DNA of 64,000 nucleotides, taken from the NCBI GenBank assembly GCA_027531445.1, contig JAPZRK010000058.1:54502-118501 (forward strand). Direction: 5' to 3'. Every line of letters begins with the position of its first letter. Positions within the stretch are counted from its first letter, which is position 1. Shown here one piece after another: positions 26,171 to 34,332 of the stretch. The notes beneath the pieces were generated by a model. The model was given only the letters and a program-made list of their open reading frames with translations, was not told the origin of the DNA and did no database searches. The position numbers were made by a program, and so were the translations under genes. The DNA is from Leptospira sp. GTDB taxonomy: Bacteria > Spirochaetota > Leptospiria > Leptospirales > Leptospiraceae.

Positions 26171-26545
26171 ATGAAAAACCAAATTGTTAACTTTAAAATT
26201 GAAAATAAAATTCCTACCACTTTTTCAGTCTCAAAATGGAACACCTTACATTTACATGCAAGATTGAAACGACACGGAGACCTCTCAACTTACATTGACT
26301 ATCTGCTAGATAAGTATGCGATTCGCATCTATAGAGGCTACCATCTAGAAATAGATACCAACCAACTCCGCCAAAAAACAAAGACAGAAGAAAACCTCGT
26401 CATCAAATGCAATATATCTGAAACAACTCTACAGGAATTCTCAGACTTGGCAAAATATGCCTCGATTGGAAGGATTTTATTATTTCGAATTTTGTTTAGT
26501 TGGGATCTAAAAGGCACAGAACCTTATATGAAAATGGTAGCTTAA
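26171..26545 (+). CDS. DUF1564-like small protein
   Basis: 124 residues. The pattern RLKRHGDLSTYIDYLLDKY followed by NLVIKCNISETTLQEFSDLA and a hydrophobic helix ILLFRILFSWDL matches, by eye, the two-part layout of DUF1564, a family I know only from Leptospira, where it is often multi-copy. It could be a ribbon-helix-helix-type DNA-binding protein, but this is not established. It overlaps the convergent thioesterase gene by 4 bp. Confidence 0.55.
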   Translation: MKNQIVNFKIENKIPTTFSVSKWNTLHLHARLKRHGDLSTYIDYLLDKYAIRIYRGYHLEIDTNQLRQKTKTEENLVIKCNISETTLQEFSDLAKYASIGRILLFRILFSWDLKGTEPYMKMVA

Positions 26546-26943
26546 TTCGTTCTTAGCTCATTCAATAAATGCGCTTTGAATGATTCAGGAATTTGAGCTT
26601 TTGATTTTTGGTGATAGTTAAAATATACCTGTACTGTTTTTGCTACAGCATGACGTACCTTACGACTCTCATTCCAAATCAAATATTCAAAATCCCAGGA
26701 AGTATTACCGATCCGTGATACCCATATTTGAACTTCGATTTCATCTCCTGGTAAAATTGAAGAAAGCAAATCAAGTTCAACTCGTGCAAGGACAAAAGGA
26801 ATATCTTCCAATGTATCAATACTAAGATACTTTTTACAAAAGTGCAATCGTGCGAGTTCTAAGTATGCAGAATAACTCGCATTATTGACTCTCTGCATAG
26901 GATCCATATCATTGAATCGAATTTGAATGGGAACTCGTATCAA
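26542..26943 (-). CDS. Acyl-CoA thioesterase (hot-dog fold, 4HBT family)
   Basis: 133 residues. IRFNDMDPMQRVNNASYSAYLELAR is the 4HBT active-site region, with the Asp at the usual position. It begins with TTG (26941-26943) that overlaps the patatin stop as TTGA, a translationally coupled start. It would hydrolyse acyl-CoA esters in the cytoplasm. Pairing with a patatin-type lipase fits fatty-acid release and turnover. Confidence 0.88.
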   Translation of the reverse strand: MIRVPIQIRFNDMDPMQRVNNASYSAYLELARLHFCKKYLSIDTLEDIPFVLARVELDLLSSILPGDEIEVQIWVSRIGNTSWDFEYLIWNESRKVRHAVAKTVQVYFNYHQKSKAQIPESFKAHLLNELRTN

Positions 26944-27950
26944 TTTATTTTACTTTTTGTCTTTTTTTTCGCAGATTTCTTTTTCGCTATGGATTTGGTT
27001 TTTAATTTTTTCCTTTCTGTCGCGATTACTACGTTTACTTCACTTTGTTTTGGCTTTATATGAAAAAAATCCCGTAACATTTTTGCGGCTTCTTCACCCT
27101 TTTTAGTTCCAAGTAACACAGTTTCATATAATTTATTTCTGACTGTCGTTGTCAGTTTTACTGGCAAAGGTGCGTCTGGAGCAATGGTATGAATTTGGAT
27201 TCCTAGAGGTGGTCTTTTGGCTATATTGCGTGCATGGTTGAAATTGGAATGATGAAGTCTGCGCATGAGTCTGGCAATCTTCCAATTTCGTGGAAAGGAA
27301 AGTAGACCAGTAAAAAATCCAAGTGGTTTAGATATATGAGTCAGAGGTGAATTCATCACGACAATGATTTCTTTGTAACCTGCTTCGATCAAATCTTGCA
27401 GGGGCAATGGATTTAGAAGTGCGGCATCAGAATACAACTTACCTTCTATCCATTGTTTTCCTCTGGTTGCAATCGGTAGCGACGTTGCCGCTTTCAAAAG
27501 TTCAAAGACATTCGTTGAAGTGGCTTTCACATATTCAATGCTATGTGATTGTAAATTGCTAACTGCAATGCGAAATTCAGGAAGTCCTCTTTTGCCTAAA
27601 AATTCTGATTCTAGACGAACTTTTTTTCTGAAGATAAAATCGATCAGGTATTCTTGATCCAAAAAGGTTTTCCCTTGGAATGGGTGTAAGAGAGAAATCA
27701 ACTGTCTTCCCGAAAGTTCACGATACCAAACACTCAATGCGCGTTCACTTTTCACTGGTTCTGGTTGTTTCATAGTGACATAATACGCTGCAGAACAAGC
27801 CCCAGAAGATACACCAACGACCAAATCAAAGTTTTGTGGACCTAAATATAAGTTCAGACTGTGTAAGACACCGCCAGAAAATGCCCCTTTCATACCACCA
27901 CCCTCTACAAGTAGGGCTCGTTTGGATCCTTTCGCAATTGGTAATTTCAA
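26940..27950 (-). CDS. Patatin-like phospholipase (YjjU-type)
   Basis: 336 residues. The oxyanion motif EGGGMKGAFSGG, the nucleophile GVSSGAC (GxSxG) and the catalytic Asp in YSDAALLNPLP form the Ser-Asp dyad. The last 35 residues are a Lys-rich, low-complexity tail that may bind acidic membranes or nucleic acid. Start is TTG 27950, supported by AGAGG six bases upstream. The divergent intergenic region holds a 23-bp inverted repeat, a candidate operator. Confidence 0.9.
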   Translation of the reverse strand: MKLPIAKGSKRALLVEGGGMKGAFSGGVLHSLNLYLGPQNFDLVVGVSSGACSAAYYVTMKQPEPVKSERALSVWYRELSGRQLISLLHPFQGKTFLDQEYLIDFIFRKKVRLESEFLGKRGLPEFRIAVSNLQSHSIEYVKATSTNVFELLKAATSLPIATRGKQWIEGKLYSDAALLNPLPLQDLIEAGYKEIIVVMNSPLTHISKPLGFFTGLLSFPRNWKIARLMRRLHHSNFNHARNIAKRPPLGIQIHTIAPDAPLPVKLTTTVRNKLYETVLLGTKKGEEAAKMLRDFFHIKPKQSEVNVVIATERKKLKTKSIAKKKSAKKKTKSKIN

Positions 27951-28003
27951 TCTATACCTCTAATTTAGTATGAATCTATTTGGAAGTCACGGTTGCAAAA
28001 ACA

Positions 28004-28026
28004 ATTGTGTACAAACATTACACAAT
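28004..28026. promoter_or_regulatory. Inverted repeat, candidate operator between patatin and unknown gene
   Basis: Perfect 8-bp arms ATTGTGTA (28004-28011) and TACACAAT (28019-28026) flank a 7-bp spacer. It lies 53 bp upstream of the patatin TTG start and 83 bp upstream of the divergent gene at 28109. Size and symmetry fit a TetR- or GntR-type dimer site. Which regulator binds it is unknown. Confidence 0.55.
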
Positions 28027-28108
28027 CTTGATTTTTTTTCCTTGGATTACCTTTTTTTACGAAGAAAGCACAATAATTCATCAAAACCACGCAATCAACT
28101 TTACAGAG

Positions 28109-28678
28109 ATGATTGGAATCAAGTGGATAGAAACGGACTTCGAGGGAACCATACTGCGGGGACACTTGCGCTTCGATGGAACAGCATTTTATACGTTACA
28201 AATTGTTGAACCGTTTTATGGACCTGAAATTTGTTTCCAGTTCCAAAGGATCAAAAATCACTTTCTTATCGAAGAAACAAAAGAGTTTGAAGATTTTTCC
28301 ATTGCTCAGTTGATTTGCCTTTACCGTAATCTCACCAAACTCGTTTCAGGTGCTAAAGTTATCCCGGAAGATTTCCATCAATTTATTTCGCAAATGGAAT
28401 CACTACCTTATGTGAGCAAACAAGAATGGACAGAGCAACGACTCTTTCTTCGAGATGCTCTCCGGGACCAACGCATCGACAAAATTACCTACGATGATGC
28501 GATCCAGAAGATTCAAAAATTGATGACAGCACAGTACAACGAAAGAGATGCTCTTTGTGCGGCCTTTTTACAATTACATTTCCCAGACGTTGCGGCACTG
28601 CCAAATCGTTTTGCTACACTCCAATTTATCAAGTCACACTTTTGTAATGATCTTCTGCCTATTCCTACCCTCACATAA
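28109..28678 (+). CDS. Hypothetical protein, 189 residues
   Basis: I start it at ATG 28109; an in-frame TTG at 27980 would run through the palindrome at 28004-28026 and add a non-conserved-looking leader. The N-terminal half (MIGIKWIETDFEGTILRGHL) is beta-rich and the C-terminal half helical, resembling a bundle of short helices (KQEWTEQRLFLRDAL, ITYDDAIQKIQKL). No family recognised. Divergent from the patatin gene. Confidence 0.6.
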   Translation: MIGIKWIETDFEGTILRGHLRFDGTAFYTLQIVEPFYGPEICFQFQRIKNHFLIEETKEFEDFSIAQLICLYRNLTKLVSGAKVIPEDFHQFISQMESLPYVSKQEWTEQRLFLRDALRDQRIDKITYDDAIQKIQKLMTAQYNERDALCAAFLQLHFPDVAALPNRFATLQFIKSHFCNDLLPIPTLT

Positions 28679-28786
28679 ACTGAACTTGAAACTATTCTAG
28701 TGCTCCAGTAAAATGTTGCCACGATTGGGATGCGATTGAATATCGCAGTATCAACCGAACAATTGGTTTGGTATGGGAGACTTGTT

Positions 28787-29182
28787 TTGAAATCAATACA
28801 AAAATTGTGCCTCTATTCATTCCTTACTTTTGCTCTGATTTTTCCAATTCAAAGTTCAGAAAAGGACTTCGTAATCCAAGATATAAAGATTGGAACAGGA
28901 AAAGAAGCATACTCTGGCTCGAATGTGACAGTCCATTACGTTGGAAGGCTAAAAAATGGCGTAAAGTTTGATAGCTCGCGCGACAGGAATCGCCCCTTCG
29001 AATTCAACCTTGGTGCTCGCGAAGTTATCAAAGGTTGGGACAAAGGTGTAGTCGGAATGAAAGAAGGTGGCATCCGGAAATTAACTATACCACCTGAGCT
29101 TGGTTATGGGGACCGCGCTACAGGATCGATTCCCGCAAACTCCACCTTAATTTTTGAAGTTGAGCTAATTAAAGTTTATTAG
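28787..29182 (+). CDS. Exported FKBP-type peptidyl-prolyl isomerase
   Basis: The FKBP core runs from VTVHYVGRLKNGVKFDSS through FNLGAREVIKGWDKGVVGMKEGG and IPPELGYGDRATGSIPANSTL, with the usual aromatic active-site residues. I choose TTG at 28787 because GGGAGA lies 6 bp upstream and the resulting N-terminus (KSIQKLCLYSFLTFALIFPIQS) is a good Sec signal. The in-frame ATG at 28730 would add 19 residues and hide the signal. It is probably a periplasmic folding catalyst. Confidence 0.88.
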   Translation: MKSIQKLCLYSFLTFALIFPIQSSEKDFVIQDIKIGTGKEAYSGSNVTVHYVGRLKNGVKFDSSRDRNRPFEFNLGAREVIKGWDKGVVGMKEGGIRKLTIPPELGYGDRATGSIPANSTLIFEVELIKVY

Positions 29183-29559
29183 TCGGGGATGACTCCCGAA
29201 GGCATAGGGAAAGTCGGATGATTCTCGTTTTCCTATTCATAGTGGTATCAGAAGTAATCATGATTGGATCCATGATCGATGCGCTTGCAGGTGAAGAGAA
29301 TGGTTTTGCAATCTTGTTCACGTGAACGGTGATGATTTTTTGAGTTCTTTAATAGCTGGTACCTCTTCCTTATCTGTAACCGTTCCTAGTTTGGAATGAT
29401 TTCGCTAAGATCCACACTCAGTATCGCAGTAGGTCTCACGATACTTGAAGGAAGTAGGTTTTCAGAAATCTCGACCTCAATAAATTCACCGACAAGAATT
29501 CTAAAATTTCAGTTGACATCAAATAGCTTAATATCGAACTATCTAAAAGAGGAGATTTT
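29183..29559. other. 377-bp region without a clear gene
   Basis: I see no convincing gene. On the minus strand a 38-codon frame (about 29508-29393) reads FRILVGEFIEVEISENLLPS and onward, faintly like the beta-barrel part of an RND/HlyD membrane-fusion protein. It is closed by stops on both sides, so at best it is a remnant. Near the right end TTGACA at 29513-29518 may be a -35 box for the YceI-like gene; no good -10 follows at 17 bp. AGAGGAG lies 6 bp before ATG 29560. Confidence 0.4.
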
Positions 29560-30180
29560 ATGAAATTCAAAACTTTACTTTCAATTGGCGTTCTTGCGTC
29601 AGCAATCACGCTCACAAACTGTGCTCCAAAACCAGCGGAGCTTGCTGGTGACGCATATCCCGTTGCAACTGCATCAGGTTCAGATTATTCGTTAGATACT
29701 GCGACATCTTCTATTGTATGGATTGGCTCAAAAGTGAGTATGAAACACACTGGCGCTGTAAAAATTAAAAGTGGAAGCCTAACTGCAAAGGGCGGTGCTA
29801 TCACTTCTGGTAAATTTGTAATCGATATGCCAACGATGACGAATACTGACCTAGAAGGAACATGGAAAGCAAAATTGGAAGGACACTTAAAAAGCCCAGA
29901 CTTTTTTGACGTTGAAAAATTCCCAGAAGCAACTTTCGAAATCGCAAGCGTAACAAAAAGTGATAAAGGCTATGATGTAAGAGGAAATCTTACAATCAAG
30001 GGAATCACAAAAGGAATTTCATTCCCTTCAGAAATTACATTTGAAGGCGAGACTCCTGTTTCAGCAAAAGGTCTTGTAAGCATCAACAGACAAAATTGGG
30101 GAATTACATACCCAGGTATGCCTGACGACTTGATCGGAGATACCGTACAATTTGAACTCAATCTTGTAACGAAAAAATAA
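29560..30180 (+). CDS. YceI-like lipoprotein
   Basis: 206 residues. Signal peptide with lipobox LTNC (Cys21). The YceI domain starts at YSLDTATSSIVWIGSKVSMKHTGAV and includes the DLEGTWKAKLEGHLKSPDFFDVEKFPEATFE block and the GNLTIKGITKG strand. YceI proteins bind isoprenoid or other lipids in a lipocalin-like barrel. It has its own ribosome-binding site and is followed by a hairpin terminator. Confidence 0.9.
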   Translation: MKFKTLLSIGVLASAITLTNCAPKPAELAGDAYPVATASGSDYSLDTATSSIVWIGSKVSMKHTGAVKIKSGSLTAKGGAITSGKFVIDMPTMTNTDLEGTWKAKLEGHLKSPDFFDVEKFPEATFEIASVTKSDKGYDVRGNLTIKGITKGISFPSEITFEGETPVSAKGLVSINRQNWGITYPGMPDDLIGDTVQFELNLVTKK

Positions 30181-30197
30181 TCTAAACCGCATCAATC

Positions 30198-30236
30198 ACC
30201 TTCGACTTGTCTGCATGTGCAACTGTCGAAGGTTTT
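30198..30236 (+). terminator. Rho-independent terminator after the YceI-like gene
   Basis: Nine-base arms ACCTTCGAC (30198-30206) and GTCGAAGGT (30225-30233) pair perfectly, followed by a short T-run. It lies 18 bp after the stop codon, in the convergent gap before the TetR gene. Confidence 0.7.
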
Positions 30237-30314
30237 CGTCAACTTTCAGCATTCGTGGTTCCAGGGATTTTTGGAAGGTGTGAAAATAGACAAAACGATC
30301 TCTCCCTCTCCTTT

Positions 30315-30923
30315 TCATCTTAAAAGACTCGAAACCAAATTCTCAGTTAGCAATACAAATGTATCATCCACTGATTCGGATAATCCAAAACCACCAGCGG
30401 CCTCTAAACTTACAAAACCATGTAAAGTCGATCGCATAATCCGTATCTTATGAATGCTCGATGAATCAACCTGACCGGAAAGACCAAGAGATTTCATACA
30501 AATCTCAATGATCTCTCTCGAAGAAGCTAACATATCAGGATATTTTTCTGCAGAAGGTAGAATTGCTGAATACACTCCCGAATATGCTTTGGCAAATTCT
30601 CTATAAGAGAAACATAGACTTTTTAAAATTTCCGCTTGATTACTCGTTTCCAGAGTTTTCTTCTCTACAGAACCCTTTAAAAATTCAGCAAGCTTGCTTA
30701 GAGTCAGAGTCGCCACTCCGATTTTTACTTCATCTATATCAGAAATATGATTGTAAATCGATGGGGGACGTATTTCCAATCTACTTGCAATCAATTTCAT
30801 TGTTAAATTTTCGAAACCAAACTCGTTTGCTAAGTAGAAAGACGTTTCGAGTATCACAGTGCGATTTAATAATCTAGCACTCTTCTTTGGGCGACCATGA
30901 ATGTGTTTTATTTTTTTTGCCAT
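30315..30923 (-). CDS. TetR-family transcriptional regulator
   Basis: About 202 residues from ATG 30923 (MAKKIKHIHGRPKK); a longer frame extends into the upstream gene. The helix-turn-helix is LTMKLIASRLEIRPPSIYNHISDIDE near residues 38-64, followed by the helical ligand domain. It overlaps the hydrolase 3' end by 16 bp, so the two form one operon. It probably represses that operon through the tandem palindromes at 31781-31818. Confidence 0.85.
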   Translation of the reverse strand: MAKKIKHIHGRPKKSARLLNRTVILETSFYLANEFGFENLTMKLIASRLEIRPPSIYNHISDIDEVKIGVATLTLSKLAEFLKGSVEKKTLETSNQAEILKSLCFSYREFAKAYSGVYSAILPSAEKYPDMLASSREIIEICMKSLGLSGQVDSSSIHKIRIMRSTLHGFVSLEAAGGFGLSESVDDTFVLLTENLVSSLLR

Positions 30924-31777
30924 GTATCTAGAAGAATTGTTTTGAGCTTTTTCGGATCTTCTTTGTATGGATAATGACCACAATTTTCAAACATAAAGTA
31001 GGTTCCCTTTGTGAGTAAAGCGAGTTCCTGAGCTTCAAGAAGTGGATCATCAAAATCTGGATCCTTTGCTCCCATAATGATCACAACTTTGATTTTCAAA
31101 TTCGCAATCGATTGTTCAGATTCGGGCTTTCGGGCTAAAAACATTTCTCTAACGGCTGCTAGCCTCCCCTCTTCTTTCAAATTTGTTTTGATGCGATCGC
31201 TGTGTTCTTCTAGATCTTTTGGCTGGTTCACTGGATACAATCCTTTGTAAAAAGATTTAAATAAAGAAGGTCCCCATGGACCGCGGAACATTACACCTAT
31301 CCCCAATTTCAAAAAGAATCCAAGTTCCTTATCTTTTATAAAGGGACCAGTTAAAACAATAGCCTCCACTCTTTCAGGCAAACGTGAGGCAGCATAAAAC
31401 GCCGAAGCGGCACTCATTGAATTGGCTACAATTGTTACATGTTCCAATTTCTTTTCGTGAATAAAAAACAAGATATCACGACCGGTTTCGTCAGCTCCGT
31501 ACCGATCAAAGTTGGCCGAAGATTCCCCAATTCCCCTTAGATCTAAAGAATAAATTGTAGCATCATTTTCCATTTCTTTGGCAAAGTCGTTATAGTTTTC
31601 CTTAAGATCACCAATACCTGGCAAAAGGAGTAAGGTTCGTTTTCCAAATCCTGTTTTTGCAAATCCTAGTTCTCGACCCAAAGCATCCAATTTCAGAGTG
31701 TCCGAATTTAAATTTGAGGAAATCAATATAAGAAAAGCCGCAATCATGAGTATCTTTTTCAAAACTTTTACCACCAT
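30908..31777 (-). CDS. Exported alpha/beta hydrolase
   Basis: 289 residues with an N-terminal signal (KVLKKILMIAAFLILISS). The fold shows LLLPGIGDLKENY (oxyanion), IYSLDLRGIGESS, the nucleophile elbow VANSMSAASA (Ser flanked by Asn and Met in place of classical GxSxG), Asp in MGAKDPDFDDP and His in NCGHYPY. The substrate is unknown. ATG 31777 lies only 3 bp from the first operator, so its 5' leader must be very short. Confidence 0.85.
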   Translation of the reverse strand: MVVKVLKKILMIAAFLILISSNLNSDTLKLDALGRELGFAKTGFGKRTLLLLPGIGDLKENYNDFAKEMENDATIYSLDLRGIGESSANFDRYGADETGRDILFFIHEKKLEHVTIVANSMSAASAFYAASRLPERVEAIVLTGPFIKDKELGFFLKLGIGVMFRGPWGPSLFKSFYKGLYPVNQPKDLEEHSDRIKTNLKEEGRLAAVREMFLARKPESEQSIANLKIKVVIIMGAKDPDFDDPLLEAQELALLTKGTYFMFENCGHYPYKEDPKKLKTILLDTWQKK

Positions 31778-31780
31778 ATA

Positions 31781-31818
31781 AACTAATCTAATTAGTTATT
31801 AAACTATGTCGATTAGTT
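31781..31818. promoter_or_regulatory. Two tandem 17-bp palindromic operators
   Basis: Site 1 (31781-31797) is AACTAATCTAATTAGTT with perfect 7-bp arms. Site 2 (31802-31818) is AACTATGTCGATTAGTT, sharing the outer AACTA and ATTAGTT halves. The start-to-start distance is 21 bp, two helical turns, so two dimers would bind on the same DNA face. They sit directly upstream of the hydrolase-TetR operon and are probable sites for its TetR regulator. Confidence 0.75.
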
Positions 31819-31935
31819 TTTTAGCATTGAAAGCTACCTTACGATTCTAGTTTTTGTTATCCTTCTCGGACTGCATTCTATATGTATCCTCAGCAGAGAG
31901 ACCGGAAAGTAAACATGCGTTTGCACAAAACTCCC

Positions 31936-31972
31936 TTGACAAGTTTAAGTGATCGTATATTTACGATATACA
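31936..31972 (+). promoter_or_regulatory. arsR promoter with overlapping ArsR operator
   Basis: TTGACA (31936-31941) is a perfect -35 box. TATTTA (31958-31963, 16-bp spacer) is a plausible -10. A perfect inverted repeat with arms ATCGTA (31952-31957) and TACGAT (31962-31967) and a 4-bp spacer overlaps the -10, as expected for ArsR repression. Transcription would start within a few bases of ATG 31973. Confidence 0.75.
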
Positions 31973-32317
31973 ATGGCTGTAAATAAAAAAGCAGAGTTTG
32001 CCCGCGAAACACAGAATCTCGCTCTGATGTTCAAGGCACTCTCTCATCCCGCAAGGTTATCCATTTTGGAAACGCTAGCAAGGAGACAGGAATGCGTTTG
32101 TGGGGAGATTGTGGAAACACTACCGCTTGCTCAGGCGACGGTATCCCAACACCTTCGGGAATTAAAGGATGCAGGGCTAATTCGTGGGGAAATCGATGGC
32201 AAAACATCTTGTTATTGCATCGACTGGGATCATCTCACTGCTTTAGAAAATGAATTATCCCGATTTTTGAGCGAGATTTTCAAATTCAAAATAGAACAAA
32301 ATAGGAGCTGTTGCTAA
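31973..32317 (+). CDS. arsR: ArsR-family arsenic-responsive repressor
   Basis: 114 residues from ATG 31973; an upstream in-frame GTG at 31949 is inside the operator and unlikely. The winged helix is ALSHPARLSILETLARRQECVCGEIVETLPLAQATVSQHLRELKDAGLI. ECVCGE matches the classical ELCVCDL metal-binding motif at the start of the recognition region. It ends in a vicinal Cys pair (RSCC), an added thiol site for As(III). It should repress its own operon until arsenite binds. It shares one base with arsC (TAATG). Confidence 0.93.
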   Translation: MAVNKKAEFARETQNLALMFKALSHPARLSILETLARRQECVCGEIVETLPLAQATVSQHLRELKDAGLIRGEIDGKTSCYCIDWDHLTALENELSRFLSEIFKFKIEQNRSCC

Positions 32318-32742
32318 TGACTTTAGTAAAAAAGTATATTCTAATTCTCTGTACTGGAAATAGTTGTCGGAGCCAAATCGCGGAAGGTTGGATGCGACAT
32401 TATGTTGGGGAACTAGCAAATGTCTATAGCGCAGGGATTGAAACTCATGGTGTCAATCCAAGAGCCATTGCCATAATGAAAGAAGCAGGAATCGACATTT
32501 CGAAACATACTTCCAATCATATTGATGAATACAAAGAAATCCCCTTTGATCTAATGCTAACGGTATGTGACCATGCCAATGAAAATTGTCCGTACTTTCC
32601 ATCTACGGCAACTCGGTTCCATCATAATTTTTTTGATCCTTCCAAAGTTAAAGGTTCAGAGGAAGAGATACATTCTGCCTTTTCAAAAACTTGCGAAGAA
32701 ATTCGAGCTTATTGTGAGAATTTCGTCAAAGAACAAGTGTAA
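32317..32742 (+). CDS. arsC: Arsenate reductase, thioredoxin-coupled type
   Basis: 141 residues from ATG 32317, with AGGAG nine bases upstream; a TTG at 32311 is an alternative. CTGNSCRS (Cys12 to Arg18) is the low-molecular-weight phosphatase loop. CDHANENC holds the two further Cys with the 7-residue spacing of Staphylococcus ArsC Cys82/Cys89. So it reduces arsenate to arsenite using thioredoxin, not glutaredoxin. It lies 7 bp upstream of the arsenite exporter gene. Confidence 0.94.
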   Translation: MTLVKKYILILCTGNSCRSQIAEGWMRHYVGELANVYSAGIETHGVNPRAIAIMKEAGIDISKHTSNHIDEYKEIPFDLMLTVCDHANENCPYFPSTATRFHHNFFDPSKVKGSEEEIHSAFSKTCEEIRAYCENFVKEQV

Positions 32743-32749
32743 TATCAGA

Positions 32750-33787
32750 ATGAAAAAACTATCTTTTTTAGATCGCTATCTGACTCTTTGGATCTTTCTT
32801 GCAATGGCAATCGGTCTTGGTATCGGAAATTTTTTTCCATCCATTGTTGAGAATTTTTCAAATCTTGCTATCGGTACAACTAATATACCACTCGCGATTG
32901 GCTTAATTCTAATGATGTATCCTCCACTGGCAAAAGTGAAGTATAACAATCTTGGGAAGGTATTTACTGATGTCAAATTGCTCTCTATTTCCTTACTTTT
33001 GAATTGGGTAATTGGACCCATTCTTATGTTCACACTTGCAGTTCTATTTTTGCCTCATCATCCTGATTATATGGTTGGACTTATACTAATTGGCCTTGCA
33101 AGATGCATTGCAATGGTCATCGTCTGGAATGAGCTCGCGGAGGGTGACAGAGAGTATGCGGCAGGGCTAGTCGCATTAAATAGTCTCTTCCAAGTATTCT
33201 TTTACAGTCTCTATGCTTATTTATTTATTACAATTCTGCCACCTTACTTTGGATTAAAGGGTGCAGTAGTAGATATAAAAATGCTAGATATTGCGGAGAC
33301 GGTGGGAATTTATCTTGGTATTCCTTTTTTACTTGGATTTTTATCAAGATTTTTCCTATCAAAGCTGAAATCTGAAACATTTTTTGAACAGACATATATT
33401 AAATGGATTTCTCCAATGACACTTTCCGCTTTGTTATTCACTATTATTGTTATGTTCAGTCTTAAAGGCGGAATGATTGTCACTCTCACAAAAGATGTCT
33501 TTGAAGTTGCAATCCCACTTGTCATTTATTTTGTATTTATGTTCGGAGTGAGTATTTGGGTTGGTTACAAACTAGGTGTAGATTATAGTAAAAATGCGGC
33601 CATTTCGTTTACGGCAACTGGCAATAACTTTGAACTTGCAATCGCAGTTGCGATCGGAGTTTTCGGAATCAATAGTGGAGCCGCATTTGTTGGGGTGATT
33701 GGTCCGCTGATTGAAGTTCCAGCTTTGATTCTCCTTGTAAAATTTAGCTTGTGGATTTCGAAAAAATACTACCATAAAGTAGTATGA
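32750..33787 (+). CDS. acr3: Acr3-family arsenite efflux permease
   Basis: 345 residues from ATG 32750 ([20 protein letters not shown]), about ten membrane helices. The conserved Cys lies in [21 protein letters not shown], and the C-terminal signature is [19 protein letters not shown] followed by [10 protein letters not shown]. It exports As(OH)3 using the proton gradient. The stop overlaps the next start in an ATGA (33784-33787). Confidence 0.95.
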   Translation: MKKLSFLDRYLTLWIFLAMAIGLGIGNFFPSIVENFSNLAIGTTNIPLAIGLILMMYPPLAKVKYNNLGKVFTDVKLLSISLLLNWVIGPILMFTLAVLFLPHHPDYMVGLILIGLARCIAMVIVWNELAEGDREYAAGLVALNSLFQVFFYSLYAYLFITILPPYFGLKGAVVDIKMLDIAETVGIYLGIPFLLGFLSRFFLSKLKSETFFEQTYIKWISPMTLSALLFTIIVMFSLKGGMIVTLTKDVFEVAIPLVIYFVFMFGVSIWVGYKLGVDYSKNAAISFTATGNNFELAIAVAIGVFGINSGAAFVGVIGPLIEVPALILLVKFSLWISKKYYHKVV

Positions 33788-34332
33788 GCAAACTCTTGCA
33801 TATACTGGTTCACCCGACTTATGAAAAGTCGAAAGCGAACCTGTCACTTGTCGATCATCTTCCGAAATCCCCATCGATTACAAGTCATGATCTCTATGAA
33901 ATGTATCCCGACTTTGATATCGATATCAAAAAAGAACAAGAGCTACTTTCCTCACACGATATCATCTTAATCCAGCATCCCATTTATTGGTACAGCTGTC
34001 CCCCTCTCTTCAAACAATGGATTGATCTTGTTTTGGAACATGGTTGGGCATATGGAGAAGGAGGAACTGCCCTACAAAATAAAAAATGGGTTCAAGCACT
34101 GACAACAGGTGGGGATAACAAGGCATATACGGCTCAAGGTTTTCACAAACATGAACTGAAAGATTTTTTACTTCCTTTTCAGAGAACCGCCGAGCTTTGT
34201 CGAATGCTTTATTTAGAACCCTTTGTTCTGCATGGAACTTTCAAACAAGATGCAAATTCCCTTTCGCAGGAAGGAAAACGGTTCGCTTTGTTTGTAGAAG
34301 ATTTGATTTCGGGAGCAAAAAATGGAAGGTAA
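33784..34332 (+). CDS. KefF/KefG-like NAD(P)H quinone oxidoreductase
   Basis: 182 residues, flavodoxin fold. [13 protein letters not shown] binds the flavin phosphate, and [28 protein letters not shown] is the family signature. [12 protein letters not shown] completes the FMN site. In enterobacteria KefF/KefG is the ancillary subunit needed for full KefC/KefB activity. Here it precedes the Kef channel with an 11-bp overlap and follows acr3 with a 4-bp overlap. Confidence 0.9.
   Translation: MSKLLHILVHPTYEKSKANLSLVDHLPKSPSITSHDLYEMYPDFDIDIKKEQELLSSHDIILIQHPIYWYSCPPLFKQWIDLVLEHGWAYGEGGTALQNKKWVQALTTGGDNKAYTAQGFHKHELKDFLLPFQRTAELCRMLYLEPFVLHGTFKQDANSLSQEGKRFALFVEDLISGAKNGR

Noticed and set aside
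32567..32749. N-terminal extension of the Acr3 frame into arsC
   Set aside because: The extra 61 codons are in the wrong frame of arsC and are unlike Acr3; ATG 32750 begins a normal Acr3 N-terminus.
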